This document shows, in pieces, positions 1 through 9,331 of a stretch of 64,000 nucleotides of DNA; position 1 is the stretch's first letter; each line of letters opens with the position of its first letter. This DNA is from Planctomyces sp. (GTDB lineage Bacteria > Planctomycetota > Planctomycetia > Planctomycetales > Planctomycetaceae). The stretch lies in NCBI GenBank assembly GCA_019636235.1, contig JAHBXW010000006.1, positions 186,001 to 250,000 on the forward strand, written 5' to 3'. The notes beneath the pieces were generated by a model, which made no database searches, was not told the DNA's origin, and was given only the letters and a program-made list of their open reading frames with translations. The translations under genes and the position numbers were made by a program.

Positions 1-1
1 G

Positions 2-280
2 TTCGGGCGCACGCCGAAGCTGAACGACAACATCAGCCGGGACCACTGGCCGCAGTGCTTCACCGTGCTGATGGCCGGAGGGGGCGTGAAGCGCGGTGCG
101 GTGTATGGGGCTTCGGACAAGAACGGGGCGTTTCCGGCGCGGGATCCGGTGTCGATGGGAGACCTGTCCGCGACGATGTTCGCGCTGCTGGGGCTGGATC
201 CGGAGACGGAGATGCGGGACGCGCTGAACCGCCCGTTCCCGATCGCCGACGGCCGCGTGATCCGCGAAGTCTTCGCGTAA
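2..280 (+). CDS. DUF1501 domain protein, C-terminal fragment
   Basis: Open from the window edge to a TAA at 278-280, giving the last 92 residues of a longer protein. The fragment opens with FGRTPKLND, then has RDHWPQCFTVLMAGGG and ends with DRPFPI-like and VIREVF stretches. This is the usual tail of DUF1501 proteins, which are secreted members of the alkaline phosphatase/sulfatase superfamily. In planctomycetes they normally sit beside DUF1549/DUF1553 cytochrome genes, and that partner would lie upstream of this window. The substrate is unknown for the family. It converges on fhcA with only 11 bases between the stops. The family call is confident; the rest of the protein cannot be judged here. 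Confidence 0.85.
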   Translation, partial: FGRTPKLNDNISRDHWPQCFTVLMAGGGVKRGAVYGASDKNGAFPARDPVSMGDLSATMFALLGLDPETEMRDALNRPFPIADGRVIREVFA

Positions 281-291
281 GCGGCGCGGGT

Positions 292-1971
292 TCAGCTCCG
301 CACGGGCACGATCTCGTGGTGGTGCAGGTAGCTGGGATCCACCGGGTAGTTCCGGAACTGGATCGAATAGCTGGCCTCGAACCACTTCTGGATGTCGGGC
401 ATGCACTCGGCGTCGTAGTCGGGCGCGACGTGCAGCAGCCGGCCCAGGCCGGGATCCTCAAGCGCGTCCTCGTCCGGAATCCGCAGTTCGCCGTTTTCGA
501 CGACGACGCGGCCCCCTTTCACGACGTAGCGGGGAATCTCGAACATCCGCTGGATGTCGGCATTGCGGTCGTAGACGGTGATGTCCGCGTCGGCGCCCGG
601 ACCGAGGTGCCCCTTGCGGTCGAGTCCCAGCATGCGGGCCGGGGCGGCGCGGGTGATGATGGCGATCTCGTTGAGCGTGTACTCGCGGTCGAGGTCGGCC
701 AGCGTGCAGCGCTCGCGGAAGCCCTTCGGGGCGCGTTCCAGCATCGCCCGACGACGTTCGCGATCCATCAACAGCGCAATGATTTCCGGATAGGCCAGGA
801 ACGACCCGCCGTTGGGATGGTCCGTGCTCATCGCGGCCCGCCAGGGATCATTGACCAGCAGGTACCACTCGAGGCCGATCGCCCACTGCAGCGTGTGGAC
901 GAGACTCTTGTCCTTGTACTCGATCGGCACGATGCCGCAGCCGGCTTCCATTTCCGTGTCGGCGTTGAACCACTTCCGGCCGAAGACCTGGTGCAGGTAG
1001 TAGCCCAGCGGCCCGTCCCCCGTCATGGAGGTCGTGTCGCCGAACATCACCTGGCCGACGTCCAGCGTCAGGTTCGGATGCGAGTTGAAGTACTCGGCCA
1101 GCTCGGGGACCCTGGAACAGAACGTCGACTGGTCGTCGACGCCGCCGCCGTAGCTGTGGAACTGGATATGCGTCAGGTGCCCGCGATGCCCTTCAAGAGC
1201 CCGCATGGTGTCGAGCGTCGTCGTCCAGTTGCCGGGCAGGCCGAGGTTGTTGCAGTGGATGTGCACTGAATGCGGCAGGCGGAGTTCGTCGACCGTGCGG
1301 GCGACTTCCCGCACAATCTGCCTCGGCGAGACGTTGAAGTGATCGACCGGATCGTCGAGCGACTTGGCGTTGCCGCCGGATGTCTTCCAGACCTCGACGC
1401 CGCCGGGGTTGACGAGCTTCGTCGCGAATCCGCCGGTGGCGTTCAGCAGCCAGGCGAGGTAGGCCCGCAGGCGGTCCGGCTCGTTCGCGGCGACCTGCTT
1501 CATCACATAGTGGTTGTTGCCGACCAGGACGTAGAAGCCCTTGTCGATGATCGGCGTGTCGTCGAACTCCTCGTGGACGTGGCGGGCGGCGATCGGCGGG
1601 ACGGCGGCATCGAATGCGGCCGTGTAGCCGAGGCCGGTGTAGAGGTAGCCCGTCGCGAACGTGCTGGGCACGCTGCCGGTCGTTCCCGAGCGGGTGTTGG
1701 CGGTGCGTCGGACGACGCGGGCGGTGCGTTTTTCCTCCGGGCGCATTTTGCGGGCGGCGTTGACCTTGGGGCCGGCGATGTGGCAGTGCATGTCGACGCC
1801 GCCGGGCATGACGACCATGCCCTGAGCGTCAATCGTGCGATCCGCGCGCACGTCGGGCTCGACGGGAGCGGGTATGATGCGTCCATCCCGAATCCAGAGA
1901 TCCATGACGACGCCGTCCACGCCATTGCGGGGATCGTGGACGGTTCCATTGGCGATTTTCAGCATCGACAT
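292..1971 (-). CDS. fhcA: Formyltransferase/hydrolase complex subunit A (formylmethanofuran dehydrogenase A-like)
   Basis: A 559-residue amidohydrolase-fold protein matching the usual length of FwdA/FmdA/FhcA. The metal-binding HxH is at residues 62-64 in the block HCHIAGPKVN. Further conserved blocks are KLVNPGGVEVW, HIHCNNLG, THIQFHSYGG and STDHPNGGSF. In bacteria this subunit carries the formamide-hydrolysing zinc site of the Fhc complex, which releases formate from formyl-methanofuran(-analogue) in the H4MPT C1 pathway. I start it at the first ATG of the MSML sequence (1971). The open frame runs further upstream, but that part is low-complexity Arg/Pro and not family-like. No clear Shine-Dalgarno is seen. 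It is the last gene of a minus-strand run; fhcB, C and D are not in the window. Confidence 0.93.
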   Translation of the reverse strand: MSMLKIANGTVHDPRNGVDGVVMDLWIRDGRIIPAPVEPDVRADRTIDAQGMVVMPGGVDMHCHIAGPKVNAARKMRPEEKRTARVVRRTANTRSGTTGSVPSTFATGYLYTGLGYTAAFDAAVPPIAARHVHEEFDDTPIIDKGFYVLVGNNHYVMKQVAANEPDRLRAYLAWLLNATGGFATKLVNPGGVEVWKTSGGNAKSLDDPVDHFNVSPRQIVREVARTVDELRLPHSVHIHCNNLGLPGNWTTTLDTMRALEGHRGHLTHIQFHSYGGGVDDQSTFCSRVPELAEYFNSHPNLTLDVGQVMFGDTTSMTGDGPLGYYLHQVFGRKWFNADTEMEAGCGIVPIEYKDKSLVHTLQWAIGLEWYLLVNDPWRAAMSTDHPNGGSFLAYPEIIALLMDRERRRAMLERAPKGFRERCTLADLDREYTLNEIAIITRAAPARMLGLDRKGHLGPGADADITVYDRNADIQRMFEIPRYVVKGGRVVVENGELRIPDEDALEDPGLGRLLHVAPDYDAECMPDIQKWFEASYSIQFRNYPVDPSYLHHHEIVPVRS

Positions 1972-2119
1972 GCGGGACGGGCGTCTGAGGCTGGGCGAAG
2001 GCGGGCGATGAAATCGGCAGCGGCGCGGCCGGCGCAAGCCGGGGCGCCGGGTCCAGCAGGATAGCGATCCCACGCGGAGGCTGCTTCGCCAGTTGACGGA
2101 AGCCGGGGTCCGAACGGGA

Positions 2120-3202
2120 TCAGGGCGCAGGGTCGGCCGGACCGGACGCCGGACTCGTCGGACCGGACGGGGCCGCGGGCGAACCGGGCGGGGGCTGCGT
2201 CGGCGGGGAATCGGAACTCTGGAACCAGCCGCGGACGCTGGTCCAGGCGCGCTGATAGGTGGAGGAATCGAGCAACGAATCGGTCCAGGTGCGGCGATCG
2301 CCTCGAAAGTTCTTCCAGACGGCGTCGACGTAGGGCTCGTACGTGTCGCGAACGGAGGCCCACAACCCTTTCTGGCGGACCTGCGAAAGGGCGTCGACAT
2401 AGTGCGTGAAGATCGTCCGGTTCACGAGCTGACCGGCGACGGAGACGCCCGTCCAGGCGCCTTGCGTGACGGAGCGGACGGCGGAGGCCGTCTGCATGGC
2501 GAGCACGCCCGACACGCCCAGCAGGCTGACGTTTTCGCGGCTGGCGAGGTCGCGCATGCCGGCCCAGTAGCGATTCAGTTCGGCCTCGGGGAACAGTTGC
2601 CGGGGATCGGCGCCGGCCAGGGCTGCGCGAGTCTGGTCGAGCGACGTCCGCAGGGCTTCCACGGACAGGGGCGGCTGGTCGAGGGTGCTGGCGGCGGAAC
2701 CGGAGGCCCGCTGGACGGCGTCGAGGACGTCGTCGATGTGGTGGATCGTCGAAGCGTCGTCGATGAGGCCCTGCGCCTGCAGCTCCCGCGCCAGTTCCTG
2801 CGTGTAGGACTTCGCGCCGTAGGCGACGTCGCTGACGATGGCCAGCACCCACAACGGGGAGACATGCAGGGTGGCCAGGCCGGCGAAGTCCATGAAGTTG
2901 CCGACGGCCTTGCGAGCCACGAAATCCTCGGCCTGCCGCTGCTCGGAGTTGGCTGGCGATTCGACGCCGCCGATGTCCGAAACCAGGAAGTTCAGGGAGT
3001 TCCGGACGACGACTTCGTAGGTTTTGGAGCTTTGAAACGAACGGGGGACGACGAACTCGGCGAGTTCGCGGGCCGTCCCGGCCGTCAGCCCGCAGGCGCT
3101 CCGCAACAGCCGCTCGGGGAGTGAGACGCCGTATCGCAACGACTCCCAGAGGGCGCTGGAGTTGGAATCCGGAGTGGCCGGGGGATCGGGAACGGACGTC
3201 AT
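2120..3202 (-). CDS. Conserved planctomycete-type protein of unknown function
   Basis: 360 residues, no catalytic motif recognised. The N-terminal two thirds is mostly helical and looks well conserved in character (for example LRYGVSLPERLLRSACGL and FQSSKTYEVVVRNSLNFL). The last 40 residues are a disordered Pro/Ser/Ala/Gly tail. There is no signal peptide. One moderately hydrophobic stretch (VSPLWVLAIVSDVAYGA, about residues 113-130) could be a membrane-associated helix. It lies 70 bases downstream of the SET-domain gene and 148 upstream of fhcA on the same strand, so co-transcription is possible. From memory, similar unannotated proteins occur in other planctomycetes, but I cannot name a function. 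Confidence 0.75.
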   Translation of the reverse strand: MTSVPDPPATPDSNSSALWESLRYGVSLPERLLRSACGLTAGTARELAEFVVPRSFQSSKTYEVVVRNSLNFLVSDIGGVESPANSEQRQAEDFVARKAVGNFMDFAGLATLHVSPLWVLAIVSDVAYGAKSYTQELARELQAQGLIDDASTIHHIDDVLDAVQRASGSAASTLDQPPLSVEALRTSLDQTRAALAGADPRQLFPEAELNRYWAGMRDLASRENVSLLGVSGVLAMQTASAVRSVTQGAWTGVSVAGQLVNRTIFTHYVDALSQVRQKGLWASVRDTYEPYVDAVWKNFRGDRRTWTDSLLDSSTYQRAWTSVRGWFQSSDSPPTQPPPGSPAAPSGPTSPASGPADPAP

Positions 3203-3272
3203 GCGGGGGCCTCGCGCGAACGGCAGGGACAGAAACGCTCGAGGAGGGCAACGGTCGGGTTCCGCGCGGGGA

Positions 3273-3878
3273 TCAGGCCTTTTTCCGCGAGGCGGTCGTT
3301 TTCCTTGAGGCGGCTGGCTTCCGGGCAGAAGTCGTTTTGGGCGAGGCGGCCCGGCCGTTGGAGGCGGCTCGGCCGTTCGTAGAGGCCGCTGCCGTGGGCG
3401 ACTTCGTGCGCCGGGCGGCGGTCGTCAGCCGGGGGGCCTGCGTGGCCGCCGCGGGCTTGCCGTTCACGGCAGCGCGATTCTTCGCAGCCGGGGCCGTCCC
3501 ATTCTCGATGACGTTGAAGTCGACCTTGTCCTTCCCCTTGGGATCGCCGTTGTAGTTGACGGTGATCTCCTCGCCGGCGGAGATGTCGCGCACCGCCACG
3601 TAGGCCTTGGTGCGGCCGTTGTAGTCGTAGTACCGGGCATTCGGCTTGAAGCTGTGGTTGTAGATCGAGCCATAGCCCAACGCGATGGCGATGGTGTTCT
3701 TGCCCCAGATGAAGACGTAGTCCATGAGATCGGACGTTTCGATCTCCTTGGAGGTGAAGACGAGGACCGGGACCCGCTCGAAGACGGTCCCCTTGGGGAT
3801 GTCCTGACGGGCGAAGACTCCGCGGCCCTTGCCGGGAGCGGTACGGATTTCCAGCAGATCGGACTGACGCAGAACCAC
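3273..3878 (-). CDS. SET-domain protein (putative lysine methyltransferase)
   Basis: 201 residues starting at a GTG (3878). GAGGGG at 3891-3886 with a 7-base spacer decides the start; the longer open frame to 4304 is not protein-like. The SET hallmarks are in order: GKGRGVFA (SET-I strand with the SAM Gly-x-Gly), YNHSFKPNA (the NHSxxPN SAM-binding block) and GEEITVNYN. After about residue 120 comes a low-complexity Ala/Lys/Arg/Ser/Thr tail with repeats such as NGRAASNGRAAS, resembling a histone H1-like or nucleic-acid-binding tail. Bacterial SET proteins methylate protein lysines; the target here is unknown. It heads a minus-strand run leading to fhcA. The tail may bind DNA, or may itself be a substrate. 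Confidence 0.88.
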   Translation of the reverse strand: MVLRQSDLLEIRTAPGKGRGVFARQDIPKGTVFERVPVLVFTSKEIETSDLMDYVFIWGKNTIAIALGYGSIYNHSFKPNARYYDYNGRTKAYVAVRDISAGEEITVNYNGDPKGKDKVDFNVIENGTAPAAKNRAAVNGKPAAATQAPRLTTAARRTKSPTAAASTNGRAASNGRAASPKTTSARKPAASRKTTASRKKA

Positions 3879-4155
3879 AGTGAATCCCCTCGGATGTCGA
3901 CCGGAACGAAGACGAACGCCGCGCGCCGCAAGCGGCTCCTGAAGCGCCCTTGTGGGCGGCTGCGGGAGTCGGTAACAATCGCGCACCCTGTTCCCGCGGG
4001 AAGTTATGGTGAGGCGGCCGCCGCCGGTCAATCGGTGCGGGCGGCAATCAGCAAGGCCTCGGCGATCCGGCGCCCGCACGGCGGATGCGCCGCACGATTC
4101 CCGGACCCCGGCGGAAACGGACCGTTGTGCGGGCGCGCCAGCCGAGGACGTGTTG

Positions 4156-5298
4156 ATGTCGGAACCGACGGCCGCCAAGCATTCGTCGCAGGGGCCATTC
4201 TTTCTGTGGCACGGACTGCGGGTCTCGAAGGTCCTGCGGCTGTTCGCCCTGCGGCCTCCGGTCGACGCCTCGCGCTGGGCCAAGCTCGCGCTCCTGCCCT
4301 TCACGGCCGTGTGGAATTCCGGCTGGTCGTTGCTGGAATCCGCGATCTACGGCCGCCGCATCCGCGAGACGGTCGTCCAGCAGCCGCCGCTGTTCGTGTT
4401 GGGCTTCTGGCGGTCGGGAACGACGCTGTTGCACAACCTGGTGACGAGCGACCCGGCCGCGACGTACGCCAACTATTACCACTGCCTGTGTCCCGAGCAT
4501 TTTCTGCTGACGGAGCGGCTGGTGACGCCGCTGACGGCCCGGTTCCTGCCCGAAACGCGGCCGATGGACAACATCCAGGTCCGCTGGGACATGCCGCAGG
4601 AGGATGAGGTCGCGCTGTGCGCGATGTCGCTGGCCTCGTACTACCTGCAGATCGTGTTTCACGACGACCGGGCGAAGTACGACCGGTTCCTGGACATGGC
4701 CGAGTGCAGCGCGGGAGAGCGCGCGGCGTGGAAATCATCGCTGGACTACCTGATCCGCAAGCTGACGTTCAAGAACGGCAAGCGGGTCGTGCTGAAGTCG
4801 CCGTCGCACACCTACAAGATTCCGCTGCTGCTGGACCTCTACCCGGAGGCGAAGTTCATCTACATCTACCGGAACCCGTACGCGGTGTTCAAATCGGCCG
4901 TGCATCTGCGGCGGACGATGTACGAGGAGAACGGAATGTGCCGGCCGGACTTCGGCGATCTCGACGAGGTGCTGCTGGAGCTGTACGAACGGGCGTTCCG
5001 GATTTACGAACGGGACAAGGCGCTGATCCCGCCAGACCGGCTGGTCGAGGTGCGCTACGAGGACTTCGAGCAGGATCCGCTGGGGCATCTGGAGCGGATC
5101 TACGAGGCGCTGGGCCTGCCGGGATTCGAGGGGCTTCGCGAGCAGGTCGCGCCGCAGGTGGCGCAGCTCCGGCGCTACAAGAAGAATCGGTTCGCCTCGG
5201 ATCCCGAGCGGATGGAACGCGTCTATACGCGTCTCCGCGAGGCGTTCGACAAGTACGGCTATCCGTCGCCGATGGAAGAGTCGGATGTGGCCGCGTAG
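4156..5298 (+). CDS. Sulfotransferase family protein
   Basis: 380 residues. ATG 4156 is supported by GAGGA at 4144-4148 with a 7-base spacer. The PAPS 5'-phosphosulfate loop is clear (FVLGFWRSGTTLLHNL). The 3'-phosphate block is also present (KFIYIYRNPYAVFKS), with KSPSHTYKIPLLLDLYP just before it. This matches the Sulfotransfer_3-type cytosolic or membrane-associated enzymes that move sulfate from PAPS to an acceptor hydroxyl. A short hydrophobic stretch near residues 40-60 may peripherally bind membrane. The acceptor cannot be told. Planctomycetes carry many such genes, usually with sulfatases, but no PAPS-synthesis gene is in this window. It stands alone, divergent from the SET gene. Confidence 0.9.
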   Translation: MSEPTAAKHSSQGPFFLWHGLRVSKVLRLFALRPPVDASRWAKLALLPFTAVWNSGWSLLESAIYGRRIRETVVQQPPLFVLGFWRSGTTLLHNLVTSDPAATYANYYHCLCPEHFLLTERLVTPLTARFLPETRPMDNIQVRWDMPQEDEVALCAMSLASYYLQIVFHDDRAKYDRFLDMAECSAGERAAWKSSLDYLIRKLTFKNGKRVVLKSPSHTYKIPLLLDLYPEAKFIYIYRNPYAVFKSAVHLRRTMYEENGMCRPDFGDLDEVLLELYERAFRIYERDKALIPPDRLVEVRYEDFEQDPLGHLERIYEALGLPGFEGLREQVAPQVAQLRRYKKNRFASDPERMERVYTRLREAFDKYGYPSPMEESDVAA

Positions 5299-5482
5299 AG
5301 CCGCGGCGCGCTGAGCGCGGTTGTCGGGGGCATTCTGCGATGAGGCGCGGCGACGCCCATCGGTTGGCGGCTCCGGCGCCAGCCGTCACACTGCACGTTT
5401 CCATTCGCGGCGACTGCCGCGGAGCGCCTGCCGTGCTCCGCCGCCCTGGCCCCGTGCCGCGGACGTGGACTCGGAGCCCAGC

Positions 5483-8400
5483 ATGCGCGTCGTTCGAAAC
5501 GTGATCCCGTCGTTGTTGCTGGCGCTCGCGCCCCTTGTGGCAGGCGCCCAGGAGTCCGTCACCTATTCTCTCTTCGATGGCGAAACGCTGTCGGGATGGA
5601 CCGGAGACGATCAGGTCTGGCGCGTCGAGGAGGGGGCCATCACGGCGGAGATTCCCGAGGGCCGGACGCTCGACCGCAACGAGTTCCTGTTCTGGGGCGG
5701 CACGGTCGCGGATTTCGAGCTGTCGCTGGAGTTCAGGATCAGCGGCGGGCCGGATGCGAACTCGGGCATCCAGTACCGCTCGGAGCGGCTCGAGAACGGA
5801 GACGCGCGCGGCTATCAGGCGGATCTCGACGGCGGGCAGGTCTGGCTGGGTCGGATTTACGACGAGCATGGCCGCGGGCTGATTGCGGAGCGGGGGGCGC
5901 AGGCGTCGATCGCGCCCGATGGCCGCCGCTGGGTCGATCAGGTCCATCCGCCGGAGAGCTTCGCGAATCTGCTGCGCGCCGACGGCTGGAACGAATACCG
6001 CATCCTGGCGTCGGGGCCGCACGTGGAACTGTGGATCAACGGCCGGCGCGTGACGGCTCTGGACGATCATCAGACCGGCGAGTCGGAACTTGTGGGGATG
6101 ATCGCCCTGCAGCTGCACAGCGGCGCGGGGCCTGCCAAGCTGCAGTTCCGAAACATTCTGTTGCGCGCGGACGGGGAGACGTCGTCGCCGCAATCGCCCG
6201 CAGCTGTCGCCGCTGCCGGCAATCGGCAGACCGAAAGCCCCGTGCTGTGGCATCTTCGCGACAATCCGGCGTCGGCCTCGCCGGTGGACTGTCCGGAGGC
6301 TCAGCAGGTCGTCGCCGGGATGAAGCTGGTCGAGGGCTTCCAGGCGGAGCTGATCGCCGCCGAGCCGGTGATTCACCAGCCGATCGCCTTCACCATCGAT
6401 GAGCGCGGACGACTGTGGGTCGTCGAGGCGTTCTCGTATCCGAACCGTCAGCCGGAGGGCGAAGGCAAGGACCGCATTCGGATTCTGGCCGACCAGGATG
6501 GCGACGGAGAGTTCGAAACCGCGACGACATTCGCAGAGGGGTTGAATCTCGTCAGCGGCATTGAGGTTGGCTTTGGCGGCGTCTGGGTCGGCGCGGCGCC
6601 CGAGCTGTTGTTCATTCCCGATCGGGACGGCGATGACGTGCCCGACGGACCGCCCGTCGTCCTGCTGGACGGATTCGGGTACCAGGACACGCACGAGACG
6701 CTGAACAGCTTCACCTGGGGGCCCGACGGCTGGCTGTACGGAAACCAGGGAGTGTTCAATACGGCGTCGATCGGCAAGCCGGGCGCGCCGCCGGAGGAGC
6801 GAACGACGCTTCGCGCGGGCGTCTGGAGGTATCACCCGGTGCGGCATGAGTTCGAAGTGTTCGCGCATGGCGGCAGCAACCAGTGGGGACTGGCCTTCAA
6901 TGCCGCTGGCGACCTGTTCATGACGCACTGCCGCAGCTACTGGGGGGGCGGGGGCACGACCTGCGTGCTGCGAAACGGGCACTTCTGGAACCAGACGAAC
7001 TCGGACTATCCCGACTTCATCTCCAACGCCGCGCCGCAGGGCATTCCGCACCTGCAAAACTTCCTGCCGGCCTCGGCGAAGTACGACAGCGGCGAGGGGG
7101 GCGCGGGCAAACCGGGGACGACGGCCGTCTACGGCGGGCATTCGCACGTGGGCACGATGATCTACGGCGGCGACAACTGGCCCGCGAAATACCGCGATCA
7201 CCTGTTCACTCACAACCTGCACGGGCATCAGATCAATCACCAGGTGAACGTCCGGCAGGGTTCGGCCTACGAGACGTTCCACGGCGGCTACGACATCGCC
7301 TGGATTCCGGACCCCGCGTATGTCGCGGTCGACCTCAAGTACGGGCCGGATGGCGCTGTGTACGTCAGCGACTGGGTCGATCAACAGCACTGCCACAATC
7401 CGCGGCCTGAAAACTGGGACGGCACCAACGGCCGCATCTACCGGATCTCATGGGCGGAGACGTTCGACCCCGTGCAGACCGACCTGTCAAAGTTCGATGA
7501 CGCGGGACTCGCCTCGCACCTGTCGCACGCGAACCGCTGGTACGCGGACACCGCGCGGCGGATTCTCCAGCATCGCGCGGCCGAGCGACCGATCGACGCA
7601 GCCGCCCTGGAACGGCTGCGGGCCTCGGCGGCGGCAGGCGGACCGCCTCGAATCGTGCTGGAATCGCTGTGGACTCTGCATGTGACGGACGGACTCGACG
7701 ATGCGACGCTGGCCGCCGCGCTGAGCAGTCCGGATGACGTCGTGCGGGCCTGGGCGATCCGGCTGGCAACCGAATTCCCGACCGCGCCGCGGATGACGGG
7801 CGCCGACCTGGAGCGGCTCGCGAAGGCCGATCCGTCGCCGACGGTGCGACTGGCGATCGCCTCCGCGCTGCCGACTCTCCCCGCCGCGGAGCGGTGGCCG
7901 GTTGTCGAGGCGCTCGCCGCGCATGGCGAGGACTCCGCAGACCGGTTCCTGCCGAAGCTGACCTGGCAGGGACTGGGGCCGATCGTGTCGACCGACATCG
8001 GACGGGCGCTGGCGCTCGCGGAATCAACGCCGCTGCCGACGGTGGCGGATTCGATCGTCTGGCACGCCGCGAAGAGCAGCGAGGGCAGGGACCGGATCGT
8101 CGAGCGACTGGCCCGGTTGGACGGCCCCGAGTTCGCCCGACAGGTCCGGCTGCTGCACTTCAGTCTGCAGCGGGAAGCGAGCCTGCCGCGGCCCGCGGGC
8201 TGGACGGCCGTGCTGTCGATCGACCTGCCGACCGGCGATCGACGACGGCAGCAGTTGCCGGGTCTGCTCGATGAGCTGTCGGCGGTGTTCGGCGATGAAG
8301 ACGTGCTGACGGCGATGCGCGCCCGATTGACCGACGAGTCCGCCGCTCCGCAGGCGCGGCAGCATTCGCTGGCGATTCTGAACCGCGTTGGGGACCGCAA

Positions 8401-9190
8401 GCTGCCGCCGCTGTTCCCCCGGCTGCTGGAGGACGAATCGCTCCGGCCGCAGGTGATTCCGCTGGCCTCCCGCAGCAACGATCCGGAGATCGCCCGCCAG
8501 TTGCTGCGGCTCCTGGATCAACTGTCGCCGGACGAACGCTCATCGGCGCTGGGCGTGCTCAGCAGCCGCGTCGAGTTCGCGGACGTGCTGCTGGGCGCGA
8601 TTGAAGAGGAGTCGCTCGACAAGCGGGAACTGTCGTCGCTGCAGGTTCGGCAGATGCACAACCTGGGGGATGCCGCGCTGACGGAACGGCTGGAACGGCA
8701 GTACGGCCGGATCGGCGTGTCGTCGGAGGAGGCCCGGCAGTTGATCGACAAGCTGCGGGTGACGTACACGACCGCGCCGCTGTGGGCTTACAGCGAGAAC
8801 CGCGGCGAGCAGGTGTTCAAGAAGACGTGCGCGGTCTGCCATCCGCTGGACGGGACGTCGGTTCCGCTGGGCCCGGGCCTGAAGGGCTCGTGGCGGAACG
8901 GCCTGGACTACTTCCTGGAGAACATCGTCGATCCGAATGCGGTGGTCGGCGAGAACTACCGCATGACGGTCGTCGTGACCGATTCCGGCGAAGTTCACAG
9001 CGGCCTGCTGGACAGCGAAACGGATTCCACCCTGGTGCTGAGGACGGCCGAGCGGACGATCTCCGTGCCAAAAGGGGAGATCGAGGAGCGGCGGCTGGTC
9101 GAGCAGTCAATGATGCCGACGGGCCTGCTGGACAACCTGTCGGAGATCGAGGTCATTGAGCTGCTCAAGTTCCTGTTGAAGCGGGAGTGA
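5483..9190 (+). CDS. DUF1080 / PVC-type membrane-bound dehydrogenase / HEAT / cytochrome c fusion
   Basis: 1235 residues, start ATG 5483 with GGAG at 5473-5476. Residues 1-24 are a signal peptide ending in VAGAQ. About 28-215 is a DUF1080 (3-keto-disaccharide hydrolase/laminin-G-like) domain, with SLFDGETLSGWTGD at its head and PDANSGIQYRS. About 260-620 is a beta-propeller of the PVC dehydrogenase type, with repeats like GPDGWLYGNQG and GPDGAVYVSDWVDQQ. About 650-1060 is a run of HEAT-like helices. The C-terminal haem domain has CAVCH at 1116-1120 and ends in a Haem_bd-like block (NIVDPNAVVGENYRM). It is probably an exported, haem-linked carbohydrate oxidation or binding protein. The DUF1080 fusion is seen elsewhere in this phylum. 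Substrate unknown. Confidence 0.9.
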   Translation: MRVVRNVIPSLLLALAPLVAGAQESVTYSLFDGETLSGWTGDDQVWRVEEGAITAEIPEGRTLDRNEFLFWGGTVADFELSLEFRISGGPDANSGIQYRSERLENGDARGYQADLDGGQVWLGRIYDEHGRGLIAERGAQASIAPDGRRWVDQVHPPESFANLLRADGWNEYRILASGPHVELWINGRRVTALDDHQTGESELVGMIALQLHSGAGPAKLQFRNILLRADGETSSPQSPAAVAAAGNRQTESPVLWHLRDNPASASPVDCPEAQQVVAGMKLVEGFQAELIAAEPVIHQPIAFTIDERGRLWVVEAFSYPNRQPEGEGKDRIRILADQDGDGEFETATTFAEGLNLVSGIEVGFGGVWVGAAPELLFIPDRDGDDVPDGPPVVLLDGFGYQDTHETLNSFTWGPDGWLYGNQGVFNTASIGKPGAPPEERTTLRAGVWRYHPVRHEFEVFAHGGSNQWGLAFNAAGDLFMTHCRSYWGGGGTTCVLRNGHFWNQTNSDYPDFISNAAPQGIPHLQNFLPASAKYDSGEGGAGKPGTTAVYGGHSHVGTMIYGGDNWPAKYRDHLFTHNLHGHQINHQVNVRQGSAYETFHGGYDIAWIPDPAYVAVDLKYGPDGAVYVSDWVDQQHCHNPRPENWDGTNGRIYRISWAETFDPVQTDLSKFDDAGLASHLSHANRWYADTARRILQHRAAERPIDAAALERLRASAAAGGPPRIVLESLWTLHVTDGLDDATLAAALSSPDDVVRAWAIRLATEFPTAPRMTGADLERLAKADPSPTVRLAIASALPTLPAAERWPVVEALAAHGEDSADRFLPKLTWQGLGPIVSTDIGRALALAESTPLPTVADSIVWHAAKSSEGRDRIVERLARLDGPEFARQVRLLHFSLQREASLPRPAGWTAVLSIDLPTGDRRRQQLPGLLDELSAVFGDEDVLTAMRARLTDESAAPQARQHSLAILNRVGDRKLPPLFPRLLEDESLRPQVIPLASRSNDPEIARQLLRLLDQLSPDERSSALGVLSSRVEFADVLLGAIEEESLDKRELSSLQVRQMHNLGDAALTERLERQYGRIGVSSEEARQLIDKLRVTYTTAPLWAYSENRGEQVFKKTCAVCHPLDGTSVPLGPGLKGSWRNGLDYFLENIVDPNAVVGENYRMTVVVTDSGEVHSGLLDSETDSTLVLRTAERTISVPKGEIEERRLVEQSMMPTGLLDNLSEIEVIELLKFLLKRE

Positions 9191-9331
9191 GCTGTTGCGC
9201 TGGGGAGGTCGGCCCCGTCGGCGATGTGAAGTCTCGAAGATACCGCGGCGCGGAATGCGGGCGGAATTTCGTGCCGCGCGGCGCGCGGGCTGGTAAACTG
9301 AAGGTTGTCCACCAGCAGACGGGAGGCAGCC

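Noticed and set aside
4889-7396. 835-residue minus-strand frame opposite the sulfotransferase and DUF1080 gene
   Set aside because: Antisense shadow produced by GC-rich codon structure; no motif, no start signal.
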